In this document: piece by piece, positions 36,830 through 46,727 of the stretch
Layout of the letters: each line of letters opens with the position of its first letter
Numbering within the stretch: position 1 is the stretch's first letter
Assembly: GCF_023509475.1 (NCBI RefSeq)
Contig: NZ_JAKSDZ010000005.1
Location: 62,001-126,000 of the forward strand
Source of the DNA: Aestuariirhabdus haliotis
GTDB taxonomy: Bacteria; Pseudomonadota; Gammaproteobacteria; Pseudomonadales; Aestuariirhabdaceae
DNA length: 64,000 nucleotides
Direction: 5' to 3'
Position numbers and translations under genes: made by a program
The notes under the pieces: generated by a model
The model's input: only the letters and a program-made list of their open reading frames with translations
What the model was told of the DNA's origin: nothing
The model's database searches: none

Positions 36830-37064
36830 TGCTTCAGTGTGCAGTGCATCTTCAACGGGGTCAATGCCGCTCCTGTTTTTTTCGCACCACCTTTTTCTGC
36901 ACACACCACGAGAAAACAATTGCCCCAAGACCCAGGGTTGGCTTTCTCGAGCAAACTATCACCACGGGGTGGACATATCCTCTCGCTTCCTTACACTCGA
37001 GCTTCATCGATTTACAGATCCTTCCACCCGCCTTTGCCCCAACCTCAGGAGAAAGACCATCACG
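36830..37064. other. Interval upstream of cca
   Basis: About 235 nt between the possible small gene and cca. No clear promoter hexamers or RNA gene recognised; an AGGAGA site sits about 13 nt before the cca ATG. Confidence 0.35.
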
Positions 37065-38222
37065 ATGAAAACTTACCTGGTTGGAGGCGCTGTACGGGAT
37101 GCCATGCTCGGCAGAGCCGTTAAGGATCGAGACTGGGTTGTGGTCGGCGGTGAAGCTGAGCATATGAAGCGTATGGGTTTTAAACCCGTGGGTCGCGATT
37201 TCCCGGTCTTCCTCCACCCCGATACTCAGGAGGAGTATGCTCTGGCTCGCACCGAACGCAAAAGCGGCCATGGCTACGGTGGGTTTGAGTTTCACGCCAC
37301 CCCGGATGTCACTCTGGAGGAGGATCTCAAGCGTCGAGACCTGACCATCAATGCCATGGCGCGGGATGAATCGGGCCAGTTAATCGATCCTTACAACGGG
37401 GCCATGGATCTGGAAAATCGCTGTCTGCGTCATGTTTCAGAGGCGTTCTGCGAAGACCCGCTACGGGTTCTCCGTGTCGCCCGCTTTGCCGCTCGCTACT
37501 ACCATATGGGCTTTTACGTGGCCGAAGAAACCCTCGAACTGATGCGAACAATCGGCCAATCGGGGGAACTCAACCATCTGGTACCCGAACGGGTATGGCA
37601 GGAAACCTGCTCAGCACTAGCTGAACCGGACGCCGACCATTACTTTACTACCCTGATTGACTGCGACGCCCTGCCCATTGTGCTGCCCGAAATGGCAAAC
37701 GCTATCCAATCCCTGGAGCAATTTCCCCTGCGAGCATTACGACTGGCCCTACAAAATGGGTTATCAGTGGTAGAGCGCTTTGCCTGTGTATCCCTGCAAA
37801 CACTCAAGGGAGATAAGGCAAGTATTGAAGTACTGCAAAAGCTATGCAAACGCTTACGCTTGCCTCAACCATACTCTGAGCTTGCTCGACTGTTAAATCA
37901 GCACCTCCCGGTGCTGCAGCAGGAAGATTGGCGAGCCGAAACCCTCTGGCCCTTGCTGGAACGGTTAGATGCCCTGCGCCGACCAGAACGCCTGCAATCA
38001 TTACTCGAATGCATCGCCACTGTCTCGGACCTGCAACAACAGCCAGCATTGCCCCGGGAGGTCATGACGCTGGTGCAGCAAGCTCGTAGCATCAACGCGC
38101 AAAACCTTATGTCGCAGGGCATTCAAGGTCCCGCACTCGGTAAAGCCCTAAGAGCATTGCGCATCGAACACACCCGACTCTGGATAAACCAAACAGCAGC
38201 AGGAGACAGTCACCATGGATGA
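37065..38222 (+). CDS. cca: CCA tRNA nucleotidyltransferase
   Basis: Class II tRNA nucleotidyltransferase of 385 residues that builds or repairs the 3'-CCA end of tRNAs. N-terminal motifs: YLVGGAVRDAMLGRAVKDRDWVVVGG (catalytic region, with the metal-binding Asp pair in DRDW), RRDLTINAMA, and EDPLRVLRVARFAARY. The protein has no visible HD phosphohydrolase domain, unlike the E. coli version. The true start is the ATG of MKTYLVGG; frames open from 36837 but have no conservation before it. Overlaps folM by 8 nt. Confidence 0.96.
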   Translation: MKTYLVGGAVRDAMLGRAVKDRDWVVVGGEAEHMKRMGFKPVGRDFPVFLHPDTQEEYALARTERKSGHGYGGFEFHATPDVTLEEDLKRRDLTINAMARDESGQLIDPYNGAMDLENRCLRHVSEAFCEDPLRVLRVARFAARYYHMGFYVAEETLELMRTIGQSGELNHLVPERVWQETCSALAEPDADHYFTTLIDCDALPIVLPEMANAIQSLEQFPLRALRLALQNGLSVVERFACVSLQTLKGDKASIEVLQKLCKRLRLPQPYSELARLLNQHLPVLQQEDWRAETLWPLLERLDALRRPERLQSLLECIATVSDLQQQPALPREVMTLVQQARSINAQNLMSQGIQGPALGKALRALRIEHTRLWINQTAAGDSHHG

Positions 38223-38934
38223 AGCACTTATTATCACCGGTGCTGGCACCCGGGTGGGATTGCATTGCGCGCTGCGTCTACACCAACAAGGTTATAAGGT
38301 GCTGGCTCATTACCATACCGAGCGCGAAGAGCTGGAGCAGTTACGTCAGCGGCAGATTCCCTGCCTGCAAGGTGACCTGTCGACGCGTGAAGGCATAGAA
38401 CAGCTTGCCGAAGCCCTGGTCGACCGGTGCACATCCGTCCGCGCCCTGATTCATAATGCATCCGCCTTTGAAACCACACCGACTGATGCCACCGCAGCGA
38501 CCGATCTTTTTGGCCGCTTTTACCATATCCATATGCTGGCCCCCTACCGACTTAATCAGGCATTAAGCAAGGCGCTCAACAACTGCACAGCAGAACACAG
38601 TGACATCGTCCATATCACTGATATTTTTGCCGATAACCCGAATCCGGTATTCGATATCTACTGTGCCAGTAAAGCCGGCCTGGCCAACCTCAATCTTTCC
38701 TTTGCCAAGCAATTAGCGCCAAAGGTAAAGGTCAATGCTATCGCCCCAGGCCCCATTCGCTTTAAGGCGTGGCACAGCGAAGCCGTGCAAAACAGCATTA
38801 TTGAACAAACCCTGCTGAAAACCGAAGGAGGCGAAGAAGCCATATACCTTGCGGTACAGTGCTTACTGGACAACCCTTATATGACCGGTGGCACGATCAA
38901 GGTAGATGGTGGTCGCTCCATCGCCAACCTCTAA
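38215..38934 (+). CDS. folM: Dihydromonapterin reductase FolM (SDR)
   Basis: Short-chain dehydrogenase of 239 residues resembling FolM/pteridine reductase, which reduces dihydromonapterin and can back up dihydrofolate reductase. TGAGTRVGLHCALRL is the Rossmann motif, IHNASAFETT replaces the classic NNAG, and YCASKAGLANLNL holds the catalytic Tyr and Lys. It ends GGTIKVDGGRSIANL. Neighbours folK and folB on the opposite strand support a pteridine role. Its 3' end overlaps folK by 72 nt. Confidence 0.85.
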   Translation: MDEALIITGAGTRVGLHCALRLHQQGYKVLAHYHTEREELEQLRQRQIPCLQGDLSTREGIEQLAEALVDRCTSVRALIHNASAFETTPTDATAATDLFGRFYHIHMLAPYRLNQALSKALNNCTAEHSDIVHITDIFADNPNPVFDIYCASKAGLANLNLSFAKQLAPKVKVNAIAPGPIRFKAWHSEAVQNSIIEQTLLKTEGGEEAIYLAVQCLLDNPYMTGGTIKVDGGRSIANL

Positions 38935-39396
38935 CCCCCCCTCAAAGTTGAGCACGCAGGTCGGCAACCCTGGAGATCGAGGTGTCTGCCCCGACAACCA
39001 ACCTGCCAGCTCGGCCGCTATCGCCCGATAATAGTTTTCCCGGATGTCGCCAGCGGACCATAATTCACCCTCCGGCATCTCTACCAGGGTATCCAGGTCC
39101 GCAGGTCGATCGATATTCTTACGATCAGGATGGGAACGATCCCGACCCAGCTGTTCCTCGAGGCCATTGGTCCATTGCTTAAGCTCTGTCACCGATAATT
39201 CCGTTTCAAGATAGAGCATAAAATTAATGAAATGGTTAGGGGTCTCCACACCATCAGGCTCGGTATGAATCAAGCTGCTGAGACTGCAACTGCCAAATCG
39301 ATGCAATACCGCCCGAATGATCTGCTCGCAGTGATACCGAGGAGACAAATTGCTACCTACCCCAATCAGATAAGCAGACCGCTTAGCTGAGCTCAT
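38863..39396 (-). CDS. folK: HPPK: hydroxymethyldihydropterin pyrophosphokinase FolK
   Basis: Transfers pyrophosphate from ATP to 6-hydroxymethyl-7,8-dihydropterin in folate synthesis; 177 residues. The YLIGVGSNLSPRYHCEQIIRAVLHRFG start, NHFINFMLYLETELS and the metal-binding Asp pair in RPADLDTLVEM are visible. The C-terminal ~24 residues (LEVGDGATTIYLDRATGHIRVVQ) are antisense to the end of folM and do not look like HPPK, suggesting a stop-codon loss extended the protein. The start overlaps the end of folB by 14 nt. Confidence 0.85.
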   Translation of the reverse strand: MSSAKRSAYLIGVGSNLSPRYHCEQIIRAVLHRFGSCSLSSLIHTEPDGVETPNHFINFMLYLETELSVTELKQWTNGLEEQLGRDRSHPDRKNIDRPADLDTLVEMPEGELWSAGDIRENYYRAIAAELAGWLSGQTPRSPGLPTCVLNFEGGLEVGDGATTIYLDRATGHIRVVQ

Positions 39397-39751
39397 CACG
39401 CCCTCGCTCGCACTCGATAACCGCCATGGCCGGAGCAATCGCCTTGGGTTTGCGTATTCGAACGCCCACCCGACTAGCCGGATAGCGATTCAATAACATC
39501 TGCAAAATGCTGTCGGCCAATGCCTCGATTAATTGAAAGCGGCTTTGCTGACAAAGGTCGGTGACGTGCTCGGCTATATCGGCATAATTCAAGGCGTCGT
39601 CGAGATCATCGGAGGCGAAGGCGGCGGAGAAATCCGTAAGCAGCCACAGGTCCAGTATCAACGGCTGGGTTTGTTGCTGCTCCCAGTCATACACCCCGAT
39701 GATCACCTCTACCGATAAATTGTCGATCGATACTTTATCCAAGCTACCCAT
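39383..39751 (-). CDS. folB: Dihydroneopterin aldolase FolB
   Basis: Aldolase/epimerase of 122 residues in the folate pathway. It starts MGSLDKVSIDNLSVEVIIGVYDWEQ, with the family's IGVYDWE substrate-binding block, followed by NYADIAEHVTDLCQQSRFQLIEALADSI, which contains the ring-binding LIEALA motif. A longer opening to 39817 runs into tsaD. The tsaD stop lies just upstream, so tsaD-folB-folK are one transcript. Confidence 0.94.
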   Translation of the reverse strand: MGSLDKVSIDNLSVEVIIGVYDWEQQQTQPLILDLWLLTDFSAAFASDDLDDALNYADIAEHVTDLCQQSRFQLIEALADSILQMLLNRYPASRVGVRIRKPKAIAPAMAVIECERGRDELS

Positions 39752-39753
39752 GC

Positions 39754-40812
39754 CTAATTTGTTTTCTCCGCGTCGATATTCTGAGCACCTAAGGGTTGCA
39801 ACTGATCCATTGGCCAACGCGGGCGTGGCTTATTGCCCAATGCCTCTCGCTCTCCGGCCAGCAACCTTTGACAACCGGCAAAGGCAATCATGGCACCATT
39901 ATCCGTACAAAATTCAGGGCGTGCGTAAAACAGTTCCCCTTCCTGCTTGGTGGCCATAGCCCCCAGGCCTTCGCGCAATTTACGGTTTGCGCTGACACCA
40001 CCGGCGATCACCAAGCGCTTAAATCCCGTCTGCTTGAGCGCACGACGGCATTTGATCACCAGCGTGTCGACCACCGCTTCTTCAAATGCTCGCGCAATAT
40101 CGGCCCGGGTTTGCTCATCGCAAATCCCGCCCTCACTATGTTGGGCGACGGTGTTAAGGGTAAAGGTTTTCAGGCCACTGAAACTGAAATCGAGTCCCGG
40201 GCGATCGGTCATTGGCCGCGGAAAACGAAAACGGCCGGCGGCTCCGTGCTGAGCCAGTGCAGCAATTCGTGGGCCGCCCGGGTAATCCAGCCCCATCATT
40301 TTGGCCGCTTTATCGAAGGCTTCCCCGGCGGCGTCATCCAGCGATTCACCCAGTAAACGATATTCACCGATACCGGTCACCTCAACCAGCTGGGTATGCC
40401 CCCCGGAGACCAAAAGCGCGACAAAAGGGAACGCTGGCGGATTGTCTTCCAGCATGGGGGCCAGTAGATGTCCCTCCATATGATGCACCCCCAGCGCCGG
40501 CACCCCCCAGGTATAAGCCATGGCCTGTGCCGTACAGCTGCCGACCATCAGGGCGCCAATCAATCCAGGGCCTGCGGTGTAGGCGATAGCATCAATCGAG
40601 CCAGATGCTATTTGGGCCTCATCCAACACCCGCTGGACCAGTGGTAGCACGCGCTGGACATGATCTCTGGAAGCCAGCTCTGGAACCACGCCGCCATATT
40701 CAGCATGCATCTCGGTTTGACTGAACAGGGCATCGGCTAGCAACCCCTGATCGCTGTCATAAAGGGCGATACCTGTCTCATCGCAGGACGTCTCTATCCC
40801 CAGAACCTTCAT
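39754..40812 (-). CDS. tsaD: tRNA threonylcarbamoyladenosine synthase subunit TsaD
   Basis: ASKHA-fold subunit of the t6A37 tRNA-modification complex, 352 residues. It opens [27 protein letters not shown]; the metal-binding [12 protein letters not shown] histidines and the [23 protein letters not shown] and [16 protein letters not shown] motifs are intact. It is divergent from rpsU, the arrangement seen in many gammaproteobacteria. Start at the motif ATG (40812); a longer opening to 40896 has no family support. Confidence 0.97.
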   Translation of the reverse strand: MKVLGIETSCDETGIALYDSDQGLLADALFSQTEMHAEYGGVVPELASRDHVQRVLPLVQRVLDEAQIASGSIDAIAYTAGPGLIGALMVGSCTAQAMAYTWGVPALGVHHMEGHLLAPMLEDNPPAFPFVALLVSGGHTQLVEVTGIGEYRLLGESLDDAAGEAFDKAAKMMGLDYPGGPRIAALAQHGAAGRFRFPRPMTDRPGLDFSFSGLKTFTLNTVAQHSEGGICDEQTRADIARAFEEAVVDTLVIKCRRALKQTGFKRLVIAGGVSANRKLREGLGAMATKQEGELFYARPEFCTDNGAMIAFAGCQRLLAGEREALGNKPRPRWPMDQLQPLGAQNIDAEKTN

Positions 40813-40903
40813 TAAGCCCTCACTATATCTGCCATAATCCGCTCTCTGCGGCGAATCATACTGGCAAGGCGAGCTGATTGCATCCGTAGCCAGCAAAGTC
40901 CGT

Positions 40904-40996
40904 TATACTATTTTTACTGGCAGTGCTTTGCATTTAAGGATCAAAGACAGTAACATGCGCTGCCCTGATATGGGGATTGGTGCAATTGTCACCAAT
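40904..40996 (+). promoter_or_regulatory. rpsU operon promoter region and leader hairpin
   Basis: TATACT (40904-40909) is a 5/6 -10 candidate, without a well-spaced -35. Further on, ATTGGTG and CACCAAT (40976-40996) form a 7-bp hairpin with a 7-nt loop in the leader of the rpsU-yqeY-dnaG-rpoD transcript, ending 43 nt before the rpsU ATG. Role unknown. Confidence 0.45.
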
Positions 40997-41039
40997 TTCA
41001 CTTAATTGAAACCACATTTAATAGGAAGGTGATTAGCTA

Positions 41040-41255
41040 ATGCCTGCGGTAAAAGTTAAAGAAAACGAGCCTTTTGACATTGCCCTGCGTCGGTTTAAGC
41101 GCTCCTGCGAGAAGGCCGGGGTTCTGGCTGAAGTTCGTCGCCGTGAGCACTACGAGAAGCCCACTACTGTGCGTAAGCGCGCTGCAGCTGCTGCTGTAAA
41201 GCGTCACGCCAAGAAGGTTTCTCGCGAGCAGAAACGTCACGTACGCTTGTACTAG
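41040..41255 (+). CDS. rpsU: 30S ribosomal protein bS21
   Basis: Small-subunit protein of 71 residues, highly basic, involved in translation initiation. Sequence start [28 protein letters not shown] and the [23 protein letters not shown] tail are standard. First gene of the macromolecular synthesis operon with yqeY, dnaG and rpoD. AGGAAGG lies about 9 nt before the ATG. Confidence 0.98.
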   Translation: MPAVKVKENEPFDIALRRFKRSCEKAGVLAEVRRREHYEKPTTVRKRAAAAAVKRHAKKVSREQKRHVRLY

Positions 41256-41283
41256 TCGACTATTTGTTCCTGTCTCGATTCCG

Positions 41284-41733
41284 ATGAGTAATAGCACCAA
41301 GCAAAGCCTGACCGAGGCTATGAAAAGCGCCATGCGAGCCAAAGACAAGGCTCGCCTGGGCGTCATTCGCATGGCTCTGTCTGAGTTCAAGCGCATCGAA
41401 GTGGATGAGCGCATTGAAGTCGATGAGGCTCGCTCTATTGCTATTCTCGACAAAATGGTCAAGCAGCGCCGCGATGCGCACGCTCAATACCAGGATGCCG
41501 GGCGAGACGATCTTGCAGAACAGGAATCCTACGAGGTTTCGGTTCTGCAAGAGTTCCTGCCCTCTCAACTGACCACCGACGAACTGCAGTCTTTGATCAA
41601 CGACACCATTAAAGAGTCCGGTGCCGAATCCATGAAAGACATGGGCAAAGTCATGGGCACCCTGAAAGCCAAAGTACAGGGCCGCGCTGACATGGGCGTT
41701 GTCAGCAAAATGATCAAGGCCACCCTGGCCTAA
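41284..41733 (+). CDS. yqeY: GatB/YqeY domain protein
   Basis: A 149-residue helical protein with similarity to the tail of the GatB amidotransferase subunit; commonly between rpsU and dnaG. Its role is thought to concern tRNA-related metabolism but is not established. Visible blocks are MRAKDKARLGVIRMALSEFKRIEVDER and SVLQEFLPSQLTTDELQSLI, then SMKDMGKVMGTLKAKVQGRADMG. Confidence 0.95.
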   Translation: MSNSTKQSLTEAMKSAMRAKDKARLGVIRMALSEFKRIEVDERIEVDEARSIAILDKMVKQRRDAHAQYQDAGRDDLAEQESYEVSVLQEFLPSQLTTDELQSLINDTIKESGAESMKDMGKVMGTLKAKVQGRADMGVVSKMIKATLA

Positions 41734-41796
41734 CCCCTGACACCCGCATCACTGTGATACACTGGCCTCCTGTTTTTTACGGGTAGCACACTGCCA

Positions 41797-43647
41797 ATGG
41801 CCGGCCTGATTCCACAACCTTTTATCGACGACCTTCTTGCTCGAACCGACATCGTTGATGTGGTGGGTTCACGAGTCAAACTGCGTAAGTCCGGTAAAAA
41901 TCATTCTGCCCTGTGCCCTTTCCACCAGGAAAAATCGCCATCATTTAGCGTCAACGCAGACAAGCAATTCTATTATTGCTTTGGCTGCGGCGCTGCCGGT
42001 AACGCGATCGGTTTTATCATGGAATTCGATCGCCTCGAATTTCCGGAAGCCGTGGAAGATCTGGCCAACAAGCTAGGCCTTGAAGTACCCCACGAAGCCA
42101 GCAGCCACCAAAACATTGAACAAAAGCAGCGACTCAATACACTGTACGAGTTACTGGAAAATGCCAACGATTATTTCCAACAGCAACTGCGCGAACACGA
42201 TCAGCGACCACGAGCGGTCAACTACCTGAAGCAACGCCAACTCTCCGGGGCCATTGCCCGCCAGTTTGGAATCGGCTACGCACCTCCCGGCTGGGACAAC
42301 CTGCAACAAGCCTTGCAAAGCCCTGAACATGGAGAAGCTGAACTGCTTGAGGTCGGGCTGCTGGTCGAGAACGAAGAAAAGAAAACCCGGTACGATCGTT
42401 TTCGGGATCGTATTATTTTCCCCATTCGCGATACCCGCGGACGTACCATCGGTTTCGGAGGGCGCGTACTGGGTGACGACAAGCCCAAATACCTGAACTC
42501 ACCCGAGACACCGGTTTTCCATAAGGGACAGGAGCTTTACGGTCTTTATGAAGCTCGACAGGCCAACCGCCAACTGCAGCAACTGATCGTTGTTGAGGGT
42601 TATATGGACGTAGTGGCCCTGGCGCAACATGGCATCAATAACGCCGTCGCCACCCTTGGCACCGCAACCAGCACCGACCATATCAACCGCTTATTCAAAG
42701 TTGTTCCCGATATTGTGTTCTGCTTCGATGGCGATGCTGCCGGCCGTAAAGCCGCCTGGCGCGCCCTGGAATCCACCCTGCCAGCCATGAACGACGGCCG
42801 ACAATGTCGCTTCCTGTTTCTACCCGACGGGGAAGATCCAGACAGCCTGGTTCAGCAAGAGGGAGCCAGCGGTATGCGCGAACGAATACAAAACGACGCC
42901 CTACCTCTCGACCGCTTCCTGTTTGATCAACTGAGCAAAGATCTGGACATGGAAAGCATGGATGGCTGCGCTCGCCTGACTCACCTGGCGACGCCGCTCC
43001 TGCAACAACTACCCGATGGGGCCTTTCGCAGCTTAATGTTACGAAGGCTGGCCAACCTGACCGGACTCGAAGCACAGGAACTGCGGGAACGTATCGAGGA
43101 TACCCCTAAGGCACCCTCTCAAGAGCAAACCGGCCCGGTACAACAAAACACCCAGCCACCCAGGTCTTTTTCTCGCACCCCATTTAACAATCAACCCAGA
43201 CAGCGGCATGACATCTCCCTTGGCAACTTAAAGCCTGTACAACAAGCCCTGTTTCTATTGCTGCGCTACCCCGAAATCGTCCATAAAACTCCCGACATCA
43301 GCCGCCTGCAATCGAGCCCCGACAGCGACAATCAAGCACTACTAAAAGTGATCGAGACATTAAAAGCCCATACAACCCCGACTCTTGGGGCCCTGCTAGG
43401 CTCTATTTATGGAACCGAAGAACTGGAACCCATACTGGCACCCGCCAAACGAAATCCAGAACTGCCAACGGATGAGCCAACGCAACTCTATAGCGATATC
43501 CTGAACAGCATTTGCCAGCAAACACAGCAGGCGGAAAACCATCAACGTATGACCAAACTGGTGAGCGATAATCAGGGCGCTTTAACCAGTGACGAAAAGC
43601 ACACACTGAAGGCGCTGTTCAAGGCAAAGCGGGAAAGTTTGAACTAG
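41797..43647 (+). CDS. dnaG: DNA primase DnaG
   Basis: Makes the RNA primers of chromosome replication; 616 residues. N-terminal zinc-binding domain with CPFHQEKSPSFSVNADKQFYYCFGCGAAGNAI, catalytic core with IGFGGRVLGDDKPKYLNSPET, and the TOPRIM domain with VVEGYMDVVALAQHG and FCFDGDAAGRKAAWRAL. A Gln/Pro-rich linker (about 430-470) separates the C-terminal helicase-binding domain. In line with yqeY and 184 nt from rpoD. Confidence 0.98.
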   Translation: MAGLIPQPFIDDLLARTDIVDVVGSRVKLRKSGKNHSALCPFHQEKSPSFSVNADKQFYYCFGCGAAGNAIGFIMEFDRLEFPEAVEDLANKLGLEVPHEASSHQNIEQKQRLNTLYELLENANDYFQQQLREHDQRPRAVNYLKQRQLSGAIARQFGIGYAPPGWDNLQQALQSPEHGEAELLEVGLLVENEEKKTRYDRFRDRIIFPIRDTRGRTIGFGGRVLGDDKPKYLNSPETPVFHKGQELYGLYEARQANRQLQQLIVVEGYMDVVALAQHGINNAVATLGTATSTDHINRLFKVVPDIVFCFDGDAAGRKAAWRALESTLPAMNDGRQCRFLFLPDGEDPDSLVQQEGASGMRERIQNDALPLDRFLFDQLSKDLDMESMDGCARLTHLATPLLQQLPDGAFRSLMLRRLANLTGLEAQELRERIEDTPKAPSQEQTGPVQQNTQPPRSFSRTPFNNQPRQRHDISLGNLKPVQQALFLLLRYPEIVHKTPDISRLQSSPDSDNQALLKVIETLKAHTTPTLGALLGSIYGTEELEPILAPAKRNPELPTDEPTQLYSDILNSICQQTQQAENHQRMTKLVSDNQGALTSDEKHTLKALFKAKRESLN

Positions 43648-43745
43648 CCTGACAGCTGTCAGAAAAAAATCATTCACCAATGGTTGCAAAGCGACCACTC
43701 ACTCCCCATATAGTTAATCAATTCTCAAGTTTGCCCGGCACAGAG

Positions 43746-43776
43746 CTGGCACAAAATGCCAGATCTACGCTATAAT
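43746..43776 (+). promoter_or_regulatory. Internal rpoD promoter with overlapping inverted repeat
   Basis: A perfect -10 TATAAT (43771-43776) stands 55 nt before the rpoD ATG. The inverted repeat CTGGCA-CAAAA-TGCCAG (43746-43762) covers where a -35 would be, so a repressor could act here. No clear -35 hexamer is seen. Confidence 0.55.
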
Positions 43777-43831
43777 TGCTCGCTTACCGTTTTATCAGGT
43801 AACCCCGCTTTTCGTTGTTAATAGGGTTGAT

Positions 43832-45631
43832 ATGTCCGCAAGTGCACAACAGCAGTCTCGTTTGAAAGAGCTGATCTCACGGGGCCGAGAACAAGGCTAC
43901 CTTACTTACGCAGAAGTTAACGACCACCTCCCCGAGGATATCTCTGATCCCGATCAGGTAGAAGATATCATCCGCATGATCAATGACATGGGGATCAAGG
44001 TCTATGAGACGGCCCCCGATGCCGATGAGCTACTGCTAAGCGAATCTGAAACCGATGAAGTCGCTGCCGAAGAAGCAGCCGCTGCACTGGCTGCAGTTGA
44101 GCAAGAGAGCGGTCGCACCACTGACCCGGTGCGTATGTATATGCGTGAAATGGGTACCGTGGAACTGCTCACCCGCGAAGGCGAAATCGTCATCGCCAAG
44201 CGCATCGAGGAAGGTACTCGGGAAGTGATGGCCGCCCTGGCCTATTTCCCTGGCTCCGTTTCCGCCATCATTGGCGAATACGATCGCATCATCGAAGAAG
44301 AGGGGCGGATCAGCGACCTGATCAGCGGATACCTGGACGCCGACGATGTTATCCCTCCTCCTGCGGCACCTGCCAGCAGTGATGACAGCGATGATGATGA
44401 CGATGAAGAGACCGACAACGGTCCAGACCCGGAAGAAACCCGCCAGCGTTTCGACGAACTTCGTAGTCTGCTGAAGAAAGCCGACGCAGCAACCAGCAAG
44501 CACGGTCGCGACAGCAAACAGGGCGAAAAAGCCCTACAGCAACTTGCTGAGCGCTTTATGCCGATCAAGCTTACTCCCCGCTTTTTCGACGATCTGGTTT
44601 TCAATGTGCGCAGCGCACTGGATACCATTCGCCGCAACGAACGCAACATCATGCAGCTGTGTGTGCGTTCTGCTCGTTTGCCACGCAAAAACTTTTTGGC
44701 CGAATTCCCTGGCAACGAAACCAACCTTGACTGGATCGATGAGCTGGTGAAAAAATTCAGCAGCCATGCCCAGGGCATCGAAAACAATCGTCAGGACATT
44801 CTGCGAAGCCAACGCCGCCTGCGCGGCATCGAAGAATTAATCTCCCTGAGCATCCCCGAGATTAAAGAGATCAATCGCCGCATGTCGATTGGTGAAGCTC
44901 GCGCTCGTCGTGCCAAGAAAGAGATGGTCGAAGCCAACCTGCGCCTGGTTATCTCTATCGCCAAGAAATACACCAACCGCGGTCTGCAATTCCTGGATCT
45001 GATCCAGGAAGGCAACATCGGCTTGATGAAAGCGGTCGACAAGTTCGAATACCGTCGAGGCTATAAGTTCTCGACCTACGCCACCTGGTGGATTCGTCAG
45101 GCCATCACCCGCTCCATTGCGGACCAGGCTCGCACCATTCGTATTCCGGTGCATATGATCGAGACCATTAACAAGCTGAATCGAATCTCACGTCAGATGC
45201 TACAGGAAATGGGTCGCGAACCTACTCCGGAAGAACTGGGTGAGCGCATGGAAATGCCTGAGGATAAAATCCGCAAGGTGCTGAAGATTGCCAAGGAGCC
45301 CATCTCCATGGAGACGCCCATCGGTGATGATGAAGATTCACATCTGGGCGACTTTATTGAAGACACCACCATACATTCGCCAGTCGATTCGGCAACCGGT
45401 GAAGGCCTGCGAGAAGCCACCAAAGATGTATTGTCCGGACTGACTGCACGCGAGGCCAAAGTGCTACGCATGCGATTCGGCATCAATATGAATACCGATC
45501 ACACTCTTGAAGAGGTAGGTAAACAGTTTGATGTAACCCGTGAGCGTATTCGTCAGATCGAAGCCAAGGCTTTGCGCAAACTTCGCCATCCGACCCGTTC
45601 TGACCATCTGCGCAGCTTCCTCGACGAGTAA
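43832..45631 (+). CDS. rpoD: RNA polymerase primary sigma factor RpoD (sigma70)
   Basis: Housekeeping sigma factor of 599 residues. Region 1.1 begins with [27 protein letters not shown]; region 1.2 has [22 protein letters not shown]; a highly acidic insert ([15 protein letters not shown]) and a non-conserved region follow; region 2 contains [57 protein letters not shown]; region 3 and region 4 ([22 protein letters not shown]) complete it. Last gene of the rpsU-yqeY-dnaG-rpoD operon. Confidence 0.98.
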   Translation: MSASAQQQSRLKELISRGREQGYLTYAEVNDHLPEDISDPDQVEDIIRMINDMGIKVYETAPDADELLLSESETDEVAAEEAAAALAAVEQESGRTTDPVRMYMREMGTVELLTREGEIVIAKRIEEGTREVMAALAYFPGSVSAIIGEYDRIIEEEGRISDLISGYLDADDVIPPPAAPASSDDSDDDDDEETDNGPDPEETRQRFDELRSLLKKADAATSKHGRDSKQGEKALQQLAERFMPIKLTPRFFDDLVFNVRSALDTIRRNERNIMQLCVRSARLPRKNFLAEFPGNETNLDWIDELVKKFSSHAQGIENNRQDILRSQRRLRGIEELISLSIPEIKEINRRMSIGEARARRAKKEMVEANLRLVISIAKKYTNRGLQFLDLIQEGNIGLMKAVDKFEYRRGYKFSTYATWWIRQAITRSIADQARTIRIPVHMIETINKLNRISRQMLQEMGREPTPEELGERMEMPEDKIRKVLKIAKEPISMETPIGDDEDSHLGDFIEDTTIHSPVDSATGEGLREATKDVLSGLTAREAKVLRMRFGINMNTDHTLEEVGKQFDVTRERIRQIEAKALRKLRHPTRSDHLRSFLDE

Positions 45632-45649
45632 GCAACTCAAACGCAGCAT

Positions 45650-45677
45650 AAAAAAGGCACCTTCGGGTGCCTTTTTT
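45650..45677. terminator. Bidirectional terminator between rpoD and miaA
   Basis: AAAAAAGGCACC-TTCG-GGTGCCTTTTTT, a UUCG-loop hairpin with T-runs on both strands. The miaA stop codon overlaps its edge. Confidence 0.93.
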
Positions 45678-46590
45678 ATGCTGTTAAACGCTGCACGATC
45701 GCCCGAGCTTCAGACACAGGATCACCCTCTCCCTCAACCCAGTGTATAGCATGACCCTGACGCTCCATGCGACGAAACCAGGTGTCCTGGCGTTTAGCGT
45801 ACTGATGAATGGCCGCGTTTAGCTTCTGGAACAGATCGTTTCTGCTGTTGATATTACCCTGAAGAAAGTCGGCAATATAACGGTATTCCAAACCATAGTA
45901 TTGCAACCGAAACCAGGGGACACCTTCAGCATGCAACCCCTCAACCTCTTCAATCATGCCCTCCTCGAAGCGCTCCTTTAAACGCCGGGTAATTCGTTGT
46001 CGCAGGACCTTTCTTGGCCAGCGAATACCCAGTAGCAAGGGAGACACCTTTGGCAGAGCTGGTAGCTGTTCGGCCAATTGACCTTCACCTTCAGCCACCT
46101 CAATCGCCCTGACCAAGCGCTTTCGATCCAGGCTGTCAGTGGTGTTGTGCAATGGTTTCAGGGCCGCAAGGCGGGCGACAAGTTCCTCCTGCCCTTTACC
46201 GGCCAACTCGCTACGCAGGGCCTGATTCTCAGGCACATGAATCAACCGATAACCCTTGATCACCGCCTCCAAATACAAACCACTGCCGCCAACCATAACC
46301 GGCCATGCCCCTTTTGAGCGTACAGCCTCAAAAGCATCGAAAAAATCTTGCTGAAACCGGTAAACATTGTACTCCTCTCCAGCGTCGACAATATCGATCA
46401 AGTGGTAGGGTACCCCAACGTATTCCTGCAGATCCTTACCACTGCCAATATCCATACCCCGATATACCTGACGCGAATCGGCAGACAGTATCTCCCCACC
46501 AAACTCACGCGCCAACTCAATACCCAGGCGGGTCTTACCCGAAGCCGTAGGCCCCAACACAACCAGCAGATCAACTTTTTGCTCCACCAT
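45676..46590 (-). CDS. miaA: tRNA dimethylallyltransferase MiaA
   Basis: Adds a dimethylallyl group to A37 of tRNAs reading UNN codons; 304 residues. The N-terminal P-loop [20 protein letters not shown], the [17 protein letters not shown] block, [16 protein letters not shown] and the [10 protein letters not shown] end segment are intact. The ATG at 46590 (AAGGTG upstream) is preferred over the GTG-GTG opening at 46596. No hfq follows it here, unlike E. coli. Confidence 0.96.
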   Translation of the reverse strand: MVEQKVDLLVVLGPTASGKTRLGIELAREFGGEILSADSRQVYRGMDIGSGKDLQEYVGVPYHLIDIVDAGEEYNVYRFQQDFFDAFEAVRSKGAWPVMVGGSGLYLEAVIKGYRLIHVPENQALRSELAGKGQEELVARLAALKPLHNTTDSLDRKRLVRAIEVAEGEGQLAEQLPALPKVSPLLLGIRWPRKVLRQRITRRLKERFEEGMIEEVEGLHAEGVPWFRLQYYGLEYRYIADFLQGNINSRNDLFQKLNAAIHQYAKRQDTWFRRMERQGHAIHWVEGEGDPVSEARAIVQRLTA

Positions 46591-46727
46591 CACCACACCT
46601 TAAAGGGAATCCATCGCTATTATCCCATACAACCTCAGCCAAAAACCCATTACCGTCAGACTTGCCTCTATTCGGCATTCCTCCTATGCTGCCCCCCACA
46701 GTTAGTAGATTAAGAGACCGTATAAAC

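Noticed and set aside
36837-37064. 76-residue N-terminal extension of Cca
   Set aside because: No family similarity; the conserved protein starts at MKTYLVGG.
43747-43762. Sigma54 promoter (TGGCAC...GC) before rpoD
   Set aside because: The TTGC half at the -12 position is missing; the sequence is better explained as an inverted repeat at a sigma70 promoter.
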